Below the pieces are notes generated by a model. That model saw nothing but the letters and a program-made list of their open reading frames with translations. It was not told the DNA's origin and made no database searches. A DNA stretch of 64,000 nucleotides from CAVWDU01 sp963840725 (GTDB taxonomy: Bacteria; Pseudomonadota; Gammaproteobacteria; Pseudomonadales; Halieaceae). Both the position numbers and the translations under genes were made by a program. Where the stretch lies: positions 1,178,001-1,242,000 of the forward strand of contig CAWIZY010000016.1 of NCBI GenBank assembly GCA_963840725.1. Reading direction: 5' to 3'. This document shows positions 18,507 through 27,234 of the stretch, piece by piece; within the stretch, counting starts at the first letter, position 1; the number at the start of each line of letters is the position of its first letter.

Positions 18507-19234
18507 CTACATATCTCCCCAGCGGGATTGCACAATGGCCAGTGCAGCCAGTGGCGCGGTCTCCGTGCGCAGCACCCTGGGGCCCAGTGACAGTGATGTG
18601 TAGCCGGCTGTCTCCGCGGCGGCGATCTCCGCTGCATCCAAGCCCCCCTCCGGGCCCACCAACAGAGCCAGGCTTTCTGGGGCGGCAAGTTGAGTTTGTG
18701 TCACAACGGCCCGGTGGTGCAGAACCAGGCGCAGGGACGCCTCAGTGTCCGCAAGCCAGCTCATTACATTCCCGGGATGGTTTATCTCGGGGATGCGGTT
18801 GCGGCCGCATTGCTCACAGGCGCTGATGGCGACATTGCGCCAGTGCCGGACCTTTTTGTCCACCCGCTCTCCGGCCAGTTTGACGCCAGAACGCGCGGTG
18901 TAGAGCGGTGAAATGGCGACGACGCCGAGCTCAGTGGCTTTCTGTACCACCCAGTCCATGCGTTCGCCGCGAGAAATTGCCACGCCCAGGTGTATCGCCA
19001 GGGGAGACTCGCGGGTGTGGGGTAGCACATCGATTACCCGAACGACGACGCTCTTTACGCTGTAGGGCAACCACTTCGGCGGCGTAGTCTGTGCCGTTAC
19101 CGTTAAACAGAATCAGCCGGTCCCCGGCGATCTTGCGCAGCGCCTTCGCCAGGTGCTGGCTGGCTCCCGGCTCGAGTGTCAGCCGTGTCTTCGGCCTCAA
19201 GCGCCTGCCCGGTGTAGATGCGGGGTATAGCCAT
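18507..19234 (-). pseudogene. rsmE: 16S rRNA (uracil1498-N3)-methyltransferase RsmE, two frameshifts
   Basis: SPOUT-class methyltransferase that makes m3U1498 in 16S rRNA. It starts at 19234 (MAIPRIYTGQAL). Frame changes occur near 19184 and 19053, after which the rest is open: RGERMDWVVQKATELGV, SLALLVGPEGGLDAAE and SLGPRVLRTETAPLAAL, the trefoil-knot SAM site. Corrected length is about 242 residues, as expected. It lies 10 bases downstream of metF and upstream of gshB in the minus-strand operon. Confidence 0.9.
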
Positions 19235-19244
19235 CGCCGTCTGT

Positions 19245-20085
19245 TCAGAGGCCCAGGTTTTGGTAAATTTCCCGGGTGGGCTGTACCTGGTTCATGGTGT
19301 AGAAATGGATTCCCGGTGCGCCCGCCTCAAGCAGAGTCTGGCACAGCTGGGTCACCACCTCGGTGCCGAACTTTGGCGACTTTGCTCTGGTCATCGCCAA
19401 AGTCTGCCATGCGCTGGCAGATCCAGCGCGGGATTTCGGCCCCGCAATTGGCTGAAAAACGTTGCCAGGTTGGCGAAGTTGGCGATCGGCATGATGCCGG
19501 CATAGATCGGCTGGTCGATACCTGCGGCAGCGCAACGATCCAGGAAGTAAAAGTAGGCCTCTACATTAAAGAAGTACTGGGTGATGGCGCTGTTGGCTCC
19601 AGCATCGAACTTGCCCTTGAGAAACTGGATGTCCTTGCCGTAGCTGTCGGCTTCCGGGTGAATTTCCGGATAGGCGGCCACCTTGATATTGAAGTGGTCC
19701 CCGGTTCGCTCGCGAATGAAGGCGACCAACTCGTTGGCGTAGACCAACTGTGCCGGACCGCCCATTCCCGAAGGCATATCTCCTCGCAGGGCTACCAGTC
19801 GGTTGATGCCTCGCTCCCGATAGGTGTCCAGCAGCGCGGCGATGGCGTTCTCATCATCGCCGCCAAAGCTGATATGCGGTGCACACCGTGGCACCCGTCT
19901 CCTGTATTTGGGACGCTACGCCAAGCGTTGAATCCCGGGTGGTACCGCCGGCGCCATAGGTGACCGAAAAGAACTCGGGCCCCAGGGCATTCAGCGCCGG
20001 CGTGGTCTGGTGATCAGCTTTTCCTTACCCGCCGGAGTGCGCGGCGGGAAGTATTCGAAGCTGATACTGGGCTTTTTGCTACCAT
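19245..20085 (-). pseudogene. metF: 5,10-methylenetetrahydrofolate reductase MetF, frameshifted
   Basis: FAD enzyme that supplies 5-methyl-THF for methionine synthesis. Minus-strand pieces are SKKPSISFEYFPPRTPAGKE, then ALGPEFFSVTYGAGGTTRDS, then a long open stretch (INRLVALRGDMPSG, FNIKVAAYPEIHPEA, KFDAGANSAITQYFF), then the C-terminal PGIHFYTMNQ. At least three single-base changes separate them. Span and order match a normal protein of about 280 residues. Its position 12 bases after ahcY places it in the SAM-cycle operon. Confidence 0.9.
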
Positions 20086-20097
20086 GACTCCGCTAGC

Positions 20098-21490
20098 CTA
20101 GTACTTGTAGCTGTCGGGCTTGAACGGACCGTCGGCATTGACGTTGATGTAGTCGGCCTGCTCGGGGGTCAGCCGGGTGAGCACCCCGCCAAAGCCTGCA
20201 ACCATATGGGCGGCCACTTCTTCATCGAGCTTCTTGGGCAGGACCTCTACCTAAGGGCGGCCGGCTTCATCTTGGGCTCCAGGTCTGGCGAAGCTGACGC
20301 TCGTACAGGTAGATCTGGGCCAGCACCTGGTTGGCGAAAGATCCGTCCATGATCCGCGAAGGGTGCCCGGTGGCGTTGCCCAGGTTTACCAGACGTCCCT
20401 CAGACAGCAGCAGCAGGTGATCGTTGCTGGCGCGGTCGCGGTATACTTTGTGTACCTGGGGCTTGACCTCTTCCCATTCCCAGTTGCTGCGCATGAAGGC
20501 GGTATCGATTTCATTGTCGAAGTGGCCGATGTTGCAGACCACGGCGCTGCTTTTGAGTGCCTTGAGCATTCTTGCGTCGCAGACGTTGTAGTTGCCGGTG
20601 GTGGTTACCAGCAGGTCGATGCTGCCCATGACACTCGCTATCGATGCAGTCGTCGGTGCCATCATTGATGCCGTCCTTGAAGGGTGAAACAACCTCGAAG
20701 CCATCCATGCAGGCCTGCATGGCGCAGATGGGGTCTATCTCGGAAATACGCACGATCATGCCTTCCTGGCGCAGCGACTGAGCAGAGCCCTTGCCGACGT
20801 CACCGTAGCCGATCACCAGAGCCTTCTTGCCAGCCAGAGGTGATCGGTGCCGCGCTTGATTGCGTCATTCAGGCTGTGACGACAGCCGTACTTGTTGTCG
20901 TTCTTGGACTTGGTAACCGAGTCGTTGACGTTTACGGCAGGCACTTTCAGAACGCCTTTGTCCAGCATCTCCTGCAGGCGATGCACACCGGTAGTGGTCT
21001 CTTCGGTGATGCCATGGATGTTATCAAGCATGGCGGGGTATTTGTCGTGCAGCATGGCAGTCAGATCGCCGCCGTCGTCCAGCACCATGTTGGCGTCCCA
21101 GGGCTGACCGTTCTTCAGTATAGTCTGCTCCAGACACCATTCGTATTCGTCCTCGGTTTCACCCTTCCAGGCAAAAACCGGTACGCCAGCAGCTGCGACA
21201 GCGGCGGCGGCGTGATCCTGGGTGGAGAAAATGTTGCACGATGACCAGCGCACTTCCGCCCCCAGGTGAGTGAGGGTTTCAATCAGTACGCCGGTCTGAA
21301 TGGTCATGTGGATGCAACCCAGGATGCGGGCGCCCGCGAGGGGCTTGCTGTCACCGTACTGGGCGCGCAGTGCCATCAGGGCTGGCATTTCCCCTTCTGC
21401 GATGTCCAGTTCTCTGCGGCCCCACTCTGCCAGGGCGATATCCGCTACTTTATAGTCGGCTTGTTCGATGATCTTTTCTGCAGTGCTCAT
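20098..21490 (-). pseudogene. ahcY: Adenosylhomocysteinase AhcY, frameshifted in its second half
   Basis: NAD-dependent enzyme that splits S-adenosylhomocysteine into adenosine and homocysteine. I chose the ATG at 21490 (MSTAEKIIEQ), eight bases after GAGG, over one at 21496. The first 220 residues are intact (GCIHMTIQTGVLIETL, NIFSTQDHAAAA, DDGGDLTAMLH, NVNDSVTKSKNDN). After that come single-base shifts, with IGYGDVGKGSAQSLR (NAD site), VTTTGN-NVC, VCNIGHFDNEID and the C-terminal GPFKPDSYKY in different frames. Total span gives about 465 residues, normal. No SAH riboswitch was recognised upstream. Confidence 0.92.
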
Positions 21491-21599
21491 GTTCATGTCC
21501 TCTGGACTATTTGCTAAGTGTGAAGTGCGTGTCGTGAATGGTGAGTGTGCTCCGAGACGGGCCAGTCAGTGCACCCGCAGCCCAAGAGCTGTCCGCTCG

Positions 21600-22754
21600 C
21601 TAAACGGATGCTTTCAATGCCTCGGCCTTGTCGGTTTGTTCCCAGGTGAAATCGCTATCCTCACGGCCAAAGTGACCGTAGGCTGCCGTTTTTCTGTAGA
21701 TCGGGCGCTTCAAGTCCAGCATGGCGACGAGGCCCTTGGGACGCAGTTCAAAGTGCTCTCTGACCAGGTCCGAAAGCAGCTGGTCGGACACCGAGCCGGT
21801 ACCGAAGCTGTTGACAGAAATAGAGGTGGGCTCAGCCACGCCGATCGCGTAGGAAACCTGGATTTCGCAACGTTCTGCCAACCCGGCGGCAACAATGTTC
21901 TTGGCGACATAGCGTCCCGCGTAAGCCGCGGAGCGATCCACTTTGGACGGGTCCTTGCCCGAGAAAGCTCCGCCGCCGTGACGCGCCATGCCGCCGTAGG
22001 TATCGACAATAATTTTGCGTCCGGTGAGACCGCAGTCACCGACCGGGCCGCCGATAATGAACTGTCCGGTCGGGTTGATGTGGTAGCGCGTGTCGGCGTG
22101 CAACCAGTGCTCCGGAAGCACTTCCTTGACGATCAGGTCCATGACCGCTTCGCGGATGTCGGCCTGGCTGATGTCTTCGTCGTGTTGAGTGGAAAGTACA
22201 ACCGCGTCTATCGCTACGGGCTTGCCCGCTTCATAGCGCAGCGTGACCTGACTCTTTGCGTCGGGCCGCAGCCACGGCAGTGTGCCGTTTTTGCGCAGTT
22301 CGGCCTGGCGTTCCACGAGGCGATGGGAATAGTAGATTGGCGCCGGCATCAGCACCTCGGTTTCGTTGGTGGCGTAGCCGAACATCAGCCCCTGGTCCCC
22401 GGCGCCCTGCTCTTTCTCGGCATCCTCGTCTACGCCCATGGCGATATCCGGAGACTGCTTGCCAATCGCATTGAGTACGGCGCAGGAAGCACCGTCGAAG
22501 CCTACCTTTGAAGAGTTGTATCCGATGTCCAGGACGACCTGCCGAACCACTTCCTCCAGGTCCACGTAGGTATCTGTGGTGACTTCTCCGGCCACTACGA
22601 CCATACCGGTCTTCACCAACGTCTCTACCGCAACCCGTGCTTCCGTGTCATCGCTCAGAATCGAGTCGAGAATGGCGTCGGAGATCTGGTCTGCCATTTT
22701 GTCAGGGTGCCCCTCGGATACCGACTCCGAAGTGAAAATTGCGTATTCGCTCAT
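21600..22754 (-). CDS. metK: S-adenosylmethionine synthetase
   Basis: Makes SAM from methionine and ATP. The intact 384-residue product shows SVSEGHPDKMADQISDAILD, GAGDQGLMFGYA, the glycine-rich loop GGGAFSGKDPSKVDRSAAY and VSYAIGVAEPTS. The start follows AAGGAA at good spacing and lies 18 bases after the sahR-like stop, so the two are cotranscribed. About 110 bases separate it from ahcY. It is the first undamaged gene on this side of the indel-rich tract. Confidence 0.97.
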   Translation of the reverse strand: MSEYAIFTSESVSEGHPDKMADQISDAILDSILSDDTEARVAVETLVKTGMVVVAGEVTTDTYVDLEEVVRQVVLDIGYNSSKVGFDGASCAVLNAIGKQSPDIAMGVDEDAEKEQGAGDQGLMFGYATNETEVLMPAPIYYSHRLVERQAELRKNGTLPWLRPDAKSQVTLRYEAGKPVAIDAVVLSTQHDEDISQADIREAVMDLIVKEVLPEHWLHADTRYHINPTGQFIIGGPVGDCGLTGRKIIVDTYGGMARHGGGAFSGKDPSKVDRSAAYAGRYVAKNIVAAGLAERCEIQVSYAIGVAEPTSISVNSFGTGSVSDQLLSDLVREHFELRPKGLVAMLDLKRPIYRKTAAYGHFGREDSDFTWEQTDKAEALKASV

Positions 22755-22772
22755 AGTTGTTTCCTTATGTAG

Positions 22773-23864
22773 TCAGGGCTGGCTGAAAAGCCGCACCTGT
22801 ATTTGAAAGCCGTTACGTTGCGCCAGATAGACGCTGGCCAGTTCGTCAAGTCCCGCCTCTGTGGCCCAGCCAGTGAGTGCTTCCGGTTCAAAACCGAGCC
22901 ATAAATCACCACAGTTCTCCCGTGCCCAGGCCTGGTCGTGGCGACACAGATCGGTGACCACCATGACGCCCCCGGGGGCGAGACTGGTGGCCACGTCGTG
23001 AATGACCTGGCCGGGTGATGGTGTGTGATGCAAAACCATGTTGAGTATTGCGCAGTCCGCCGCCAGATTGCTCAGCTCCGGCCTGCCGGTGTCTCCATGG
23101 ATGAATTCCACATTGTCCAGACCCGCGCACTCTGAGGTGTCGCGCGCTCGCGCGAGCATTTCGGCGGCATTGTCCAGAGCCACGACTCGCTTGAAGCCGG
23201 GGGCCAGTCTGGCCAGGAAAGCGCCATCCCCCGGTCCGACCTCCAGCGCGATGTCCCGACGCTGGAGTGGTGCATCCTGCAGGATGGTAGCCACCGTATC
23301 AGCGTATTGCTCGTAGCTGGCGATCAGGTCCTGCTGTTGTTGGAATTTCTGTGCATTGTGACGAAAGAAGTTCTGGGAGTTTTCTTCCCGCCGACGGTAG
23401 AGCGTCTGCAGACGCGCTTCTATAACCGCTGAGAGAGGCAGCCTGTCGACACTGGCGAACAGCTCCTGGTGCAAGGACTCCAGGTCGGGGCGCTGGCCCA
23501 GCGAACTGCGGCTGTAAAAAATAGAGTTGCCCTCACGGCGAGTTGCTACCAGGCCTGCAGCGGCAAGGATCTTCAGGTGATGGCTGAGCGCCGGTTGGCG
23601 TATATCGAGAATGGCGCATAGCTCCGAGACCCCAAAGGAGTCGTTGCACATGACCCGAAGCACCTGCAGGCGCAGTGGGTCGGCACTGGCCTTACACAGA
23701 GCAATCAGGGCATCCAGCTGGTTTTCGGGCGAATTATCGGTGACCGAACGAGCGCTGCCTGCACCGCGCCTGTCTGTGGCCCGCGTGTCTGTGGCGCGAG
23801 AGCTGCTCTTGGACGAGCTGGAAGCCCCTGCAGGCCCGGATTTCTGTTGGGTCGTAACTATCAT
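22773..23864 (-). CDS. ArsR-family regulator fused to a SAM methyltransferase domain (SahR-like)
   Basis: A 363-residue two-domain protein. After a low-complexity Ser/Arg-rich N-terminus, residues about 50-120 form an ArsR winged helix (ADPLRLQVLRVM, FGVSELCAILDIRQPALSHHL, REGNSIFYS). Residues about 180-350 form a class I SAM methyltransferase fold (ALEVGPGDGAFLARL, VALDNAAEML, LNMVLHHTPSPG). It heads the metK-ahcY-metF operon. ArsR-type SahR proteins are known to repress SAM-cycle genes and sense SAH in several proteobacteria, so that role is likely here by context. The methyltransferase fold could be the SAH/SAM sensor. The only plausible start is the ATG at 23864. Confidence 0.85.
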   Translation of the reverse strand: MIVTTQQKSGPAGASSSSKSSSRATDTRATDRRGAGSARSVTDNSPENQLDALIALCKASADPLRLQVLRVMCNDSFGVSELCAILDIRQPALSHHLKILAAAGLVATRREGNSIFYSRSSLGQRPDLESLHQELFASVDRLPLSAVIEARLQTLYRRREENSQNFFRHNAQKFQQQQDLIASYEQYADTVATILQDAPLQRRDIALEVGPGDGAFLARLAPGFKRVVALDNAAEMLARARDTSECAGLDNVEFIHGDTGRPELSNLAADCAILNMVLHHTPSPGQVIHDVATSLAPGGVMVVTDLCRHDQAWARENCGDLWLGFEPEALTGWATEAGLDELASVYLAQRNGFQIQVRLFSQP

Positions 23865-23872
23865 GGGGCGGG

Positions 23873-23901
23873 AGTCTAGCAGGCTTGCATATCTATATCA
23901 A
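23873..23901 (-). promoter_or_regulatory. Predicted promoter of the SAM-cycle operon
   Basis: On the minus strand, TTGATA (23901-23896), a 17-bp spacer, then TAGACT (23878-23873) fits a sigma-70 promoter. The -10 element ends only eight bases before the ATG at 23864, so transcription would begin at or next to the start codon and the mRNA would be essentially leaderless. The -35 element lies inside the palindromic operator. Confidence 0.6.
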
Positions 23902-23916
23902 AATAAGTTGATATAG
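23893..23916. promoter_or_regulatory. Palindromic operator, probably SahR site
   Basis: Perfect inverted repeat CTATATCAA - 6 bp - TTGATATAG between the sahR-like gene and tkt. It covers the predicted -35 element, as expected for autorepression by the ArsR-family protein encoded next to it. ArsR proteins bind such palindromes as dimers. Which regulator binds is inference. Confidence 0.75.
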
Positions 23917-24030
23917 AGTGTGGCGTCGGTCACGCTGGCTTGCGGGGCCGCGGGCGTTTCCCCGCCCATGGCGGGCCTCTCTCTACCCCCGGTGGCGCGC
24001 TGGGATCCTTGAATGGCACCTGTCGACCGA

Positions 24031-24058
24031 TTGAAAGGGGATTAGTTTTCGGCATAAG
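24031..24058 (+). promoter_or_regulatory. Possible promoter of tkt-epd-pgk
   Basis: TTGAAA (24031-24036), 16 bp, CATAAG (24053-24058), about 80 bases before the tkt start. The -10 is only a four-of-six match, so this is tentative. No other good pair was seen between the operator at 23893 and tkt. Confidence 0.4.
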
Positions 24059-24136
24059 TTTGCTGTCAGGCGGCCGTTACGCGAGAATGTGCGCCCGGCG
24101 CCAAGGCCGGTTAATTGCCCTACCGTGGAGAAAAAA

Positions 24137-26137
24137 ATGCCCAGCCGCACCGAACTTGCCAACGCCATCCGTGCACTGAGTATGGATGCCGTCCAACAGG
24201 CCAATAGTGGCCACCCGGGTGCACCGATGGGGATGGCCGATATCGCCGAGGTGTTGTGGAACGACTTTCATCGCCACAACCCTGCGAACCCGGACTGGCC
24301 CAACCGCGATCGGTTTGTCCTCTCTAATGGCCACGGCTCCATGTTGCTTTATTCCCTGCTCCACCTGACCGGCTACGCCTTGCCCCTGGAGGAGCTGAAG
24401 AACTTCCGTCAGTTGCACAGTCAGACGCCCGGTCATCCCGAGTACGGTTATGCGCCGGGTATCGAGACCACCACCGGGCCCCTGGGCCAGGGTATTGGCA
24501 ATGCCGTTGGCATGGCGCTGGCCGAAAAAGTGATGGCGGCACAGTTTAACCGACCCGGATTCAACGTGATCGACCATCACACCTACGTGTTTCTCGGCGA
24601 TGGCTGCCTGATGGAGGGCATCTCCCACGAGGTGTGTTCTCTAGCCGGCACGCTGGGTCTCGGTAAGCTGGTTGCGGTCTATGACGACAACGGTATCTCG
24701 ATTGATGGCGAGGTCGATGGGTGGTTTACCGACGACACCGTTGCGCGCTTCAAGGCCTATGGTTGGCAGGTTATTCCGGCTGTGGACGGCCATGACCCGG
24801 AGGCGGTCCGGGCCGCCCTGGAGGCCGCGCGGGAGGACACAGGCAGACCCTCGTTGATTTGCTGCCGCACTATCATCGGCAAGGGCTCACCCGCCAAGCA
24901 GGGCAGTGAATCCAGCCACGGCGCGCCGCTCGGTGAGGGTGAAGTGGCCGCAACCCGCGAGGCCCTGGGCTGGCAGTATCCGCCATTCGTTATTCCCGAT
25001 GAGATTTACGCCGCCTGGGATGGACGGCAACGCGGTGCAGAACTGGAGCGCGACTGGAACGCAATGATGGAGGAGTACGCCGCCACTCACAGCGAGTTGG
25101 CGGAGCAACTCAGGCGCCGGTTTGCCGGGCAATTGCCGGCAGATTTCCCCGCCCAGGCCGATGCCTATATTGCCCACTGCCAGTCGTCCGGGGAGAGTAT
25201 TGCCACCCGCAAGGCATCCCAGAACTGTCTCAATGCCTACGGCCCGCTGCTGCCAGAACTCCTCGGCGGGTCAGCTGACCTCGCGGGGTCGAACCTCACT
25301 ATGTGGGAAGGCTCCGAGCCGGTTACAGCAGGGCAACCCGCAGGCAATTATATTTACTACGGCGTGCGCGAATTTGGCATGTCCGCCATCATGAACGGGA
25401 TTGCGCTGCATGGAGGTTTCGTCAACTACGGCGCTACATTCCTGATGTTTATGGAATATGCGCGCAATGCGGTGCGCATGGCCGCACTGATGCGGATTCA
25501 ATCGATTTTCGTCTATACCCATGACTCCGTGGGACTGGGTGAGGACGGACCGACCCATCAGCCGGTCGAGCAGCTTACGGCGTTGCGGTCTACGCCCAAC
25601 CTCAATACCTGGCGCCCCTGCGATACGGTGGAATCCGCAGTTGCCTGGAAGGCAGCGATCGAGCGACACGATGGCCCCAGTGCATTGATCTTTTCGCGTC
25701 AGGCGATGCCTCACCAGGACCGCGAGTCAGCGCAGGTGGCGGCGATTAGCCGCGGGGGTTACATTCTGCACGATGCGGGAGGGGCGCCGGAGGCCATTGT
25801 TATTGCAACCGGCTCGGAGGTGCAGCTGGCCATGCAGGCCGCGCGGCGTCTGAATGAATCCGGCCGCCGCGTTCGGGTGGTGTCGCTGCCCTGCGCCGAG
25901 GTATTCGAGCAGCAGGAGGCCGATTATCGGGAAACCGTGCTGCCTGCAGCGGTGAGCGCACGGGTTGCTGTAGAGGCCGCCCATGCAGACTACTGGTACA
26001 AGTATGTCGGTTTGACGGGTCGGGTGGTGGGGATGACAAGCTTTGGGGAGTCCGCCCCCGGAGGCGAATTGATGCAGCATTTTGGCTTTACCGTTGATAC
26101 CGTAGTAGCCGCGCTCGAACAGCTGCTGGTGCCCTGA
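24137..26137 (+). CDS. tkt: Transketolase
   Basis: Thiamine-diphosphate enzyme that moves two-carbon units in the pentose phosphate pathway. I chose the ATG at 24137 (MPSRTELANAIRALSMDAVQ) with GGAG just upstream; 666 residues, normal. Seen: SGHPGAPMGMADIAEVLW, the ThDP motif FLGDGCLMEGISHEV...DDNGISIDG, the pyrimidine-domain segment EFGMSAIMNGIALHGG, and THDSVGLGEDGPTHQP. It is followed by epd and pgk on the same strand, a frequent grouping in which transketolase supplies erythrose-4-phosphate, the substrate of Epd. Confidence 0.97.
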   Translation: MPSRTELANAIRALSMDAVQQANSGHPGAPMGMADIAEVLWNDFHRHNPANPDWPNRDRFVLSNGHGSMLLYSLLHLTGYALPLEELKNFRQLHSQTPGHPEYGYAPGIETTTGPLGQGIGNAVGMALAEKVMAAQFNRPGFNVIDHHTYVFLGDGCLMEGISHEVCSLAGTLGLGKLVAVYDDNGISIDGEVDGWFTDDTVARFKAYGWQVIPAVDGHDPEAVRAALEAAREDTGRPSLICCRTIIGKGSPAKQGSESSHGAPLGEGEVAATREALGWQYPPFVIPDEIYAAWDGRQRGAELERDWNAMMEEYAATHSELAEQLRRRFAGQLPADFPAQADAYIAHCQSSGESIATRKASQNCLNAYGPLLPELLGGSADLAGSNLTMWEGSEPVTAGQPAGNYIYYGVREFGMSAIMNGIALHGGFVNYGATFLMFMEYARNAVRMAALMRIQSIFVYTHDSVGLGEDGPTHQPVEQLTALRSTPNLNTWRPCDTVESAVAWKAAIERHDGPSALIFSRQAMPHQDRESAQVAAISRGGYILHDAGGAPEAIVIATGSEVQLAMQAARRLNESGRRVRVVSLPCAEVFEQQEADYRETVLPAAVSARVAVEAAHADYWYKYVGLTGRVVGMTSFGESAPGGELMQHFGFTVDTVVAALEQLLVP

Positions 26138-26210
26138 TGTACGTATCACAGGTTTCGCGAATGATCTTCACTCGCCTGCTAACGCCCTTACTCATGCCCA
26201 GGTTGACACT

Positions 26211-27221
26211 GTGCTACACCTGGGGATAAACGGCTTTGGCAGGATTGGTCGCAGCGTATTTCGGGCTCTGTACGAGAGCCAGTGGCGGTCGCAAATGCAG
26301 GTCGTGGCGATCAATGAGATCGCCGACGCACGCACCGTCCTGCATCTCAGCCGGTATGACTCCACCCATGGCCGTTTTCCGCTGGCGATCGAGGGCGACC
26401 GGGATAGATTGCGGGTAGACGGCGACGAGATCAGCTTGTTACGCAGCCCAGCCATTCACGACCTGCATTGGAGTGATCTGGGCGTGGATATGGTGCTGGA
26501 GTGCACGGGTGCCTTTTCGGACCGTGCAACGGCGGAGCAGCACCTGATGCGCGGTGCTTCCCGGGTTCTGTTTTCGCAGCCTGCACAGGCCGATGTGGAT
26601 GCAACGGTGGTCTACGGGGTCAATCACGAGATATTGCGTCCAGCCCATCAGATAGTCTCCAGCGCCTCCTGTACGACCAACGCGATCGTGCCGGTAATAA
26701 AAGCGTTGGATGACGCCCTGGGTATCGACTACGGCATGATTACCACGATTCATTCGGCAATGAACGATCAACCGGTGCTCGACGCCTATCACCACACTGA
26801 TCTGCGCAAGACCCGCTCCGCCTCCCAGTCGATTATTCCTGTCGATACCGGATTGGCTCGCGGTGTGGAGCGGATAATGCCCGCGATGGAAGGTCGTTTT
26901 TCGGCGCAGGCCCTGCGGGTCCCCACGGTCAATGTTTCGGCGCTGGATCTGAGCGTCGTCGTCAACAATGACTGTACGGAGCAGGCCGTCAACGCCGTGA
27001 TGGCTGATGCCGCCCGGTCCCGTTTTGAGGGTGTGCTGGGTTATACTGAAGAGCTGTTGGCGTCCTGCGATTTCAACCATGACGCCCGCTCCAGTATCGT
27101 TGATGCCAGCCAGACTCGAGTGAGTGGAAAACGCCTGGTCAAAGTATTGACCTGGTTTGACAACGAATGGGCCTATGCCAACCGAATGCTGGATGTAGCT
27201 GCCTACTGGAGCAGCCTCTAA
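26211..27221 (+). CDS. epd: Erythrose-4-phosphate dehydrogenase (GAPDH family)
   Basis: NAD-dependent aldehyde dehydrogenase of the GAPDH superfamily. The 336-residue protein has the NAD site INGFGRIGRSVFRALYES, catalytic Cys in SSASCTTNAIVP, and TTIHSAMNDQPVLDAYH followed by the Epd-type TRSASQSIIPVDT. These match E. coli Epd more closely than GapA, supporting erythrose-4-phosphate (toward pyridoxal phosphate synthesis) as substrate. A glycolytic GAPDH role cannot be excluded from sequence alone. The start is a GTG at 26211, and pgk begins 13 bases downstream. Confidence 0.88.
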   Translation: MLHLGINGFGRIGRSVFRALYESQWRSQMQVVAINEIADARTVLHLSRYDSTHGRFPLAIEGDRDRLRVDGDEISLLRSPAIHDLHWSDLGVDMVLECTGAFSDRATAEQHLMRGASRVLFSQPAQADVDATVVYGVNHEILRPAHQIVSSASCTTNAIVPVIKALDDALGIDYGMITTIHSAMNDQPVLDAYHHTDLRKTRSASQSIIPVDTGLARGVERIMPAMEGRFSAQALRVPTVNVSALDLSVVVNNDCTEQAVNAVMADAARSRFEGVLGYTEELLASCDFNHDARSSIVDASQTRVSGKRLVKVLTWFDNEWAYANRMLDVAAYWSSL

Positions 27222-27234
27222 GGGGAGAAATACT

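Noticed and set aside
13211..21490. Genuine decay of nine genes (pseudogene island)
   Set aside because: Frames resume with strong conservation after each single-base change, lengths are preserved, no stop-codon substitutions or large deletions were seen, and several genes are essential; error in the sequence is simpler.
21491..21599. Possible SAH riboswitch upstream of ahcY
   Set aside because: The conserved SAH-aptamer core was not found in the 109 bases between metK and ahcY, and ahcY seems to be read from the upstream SAM-cycle promoter.
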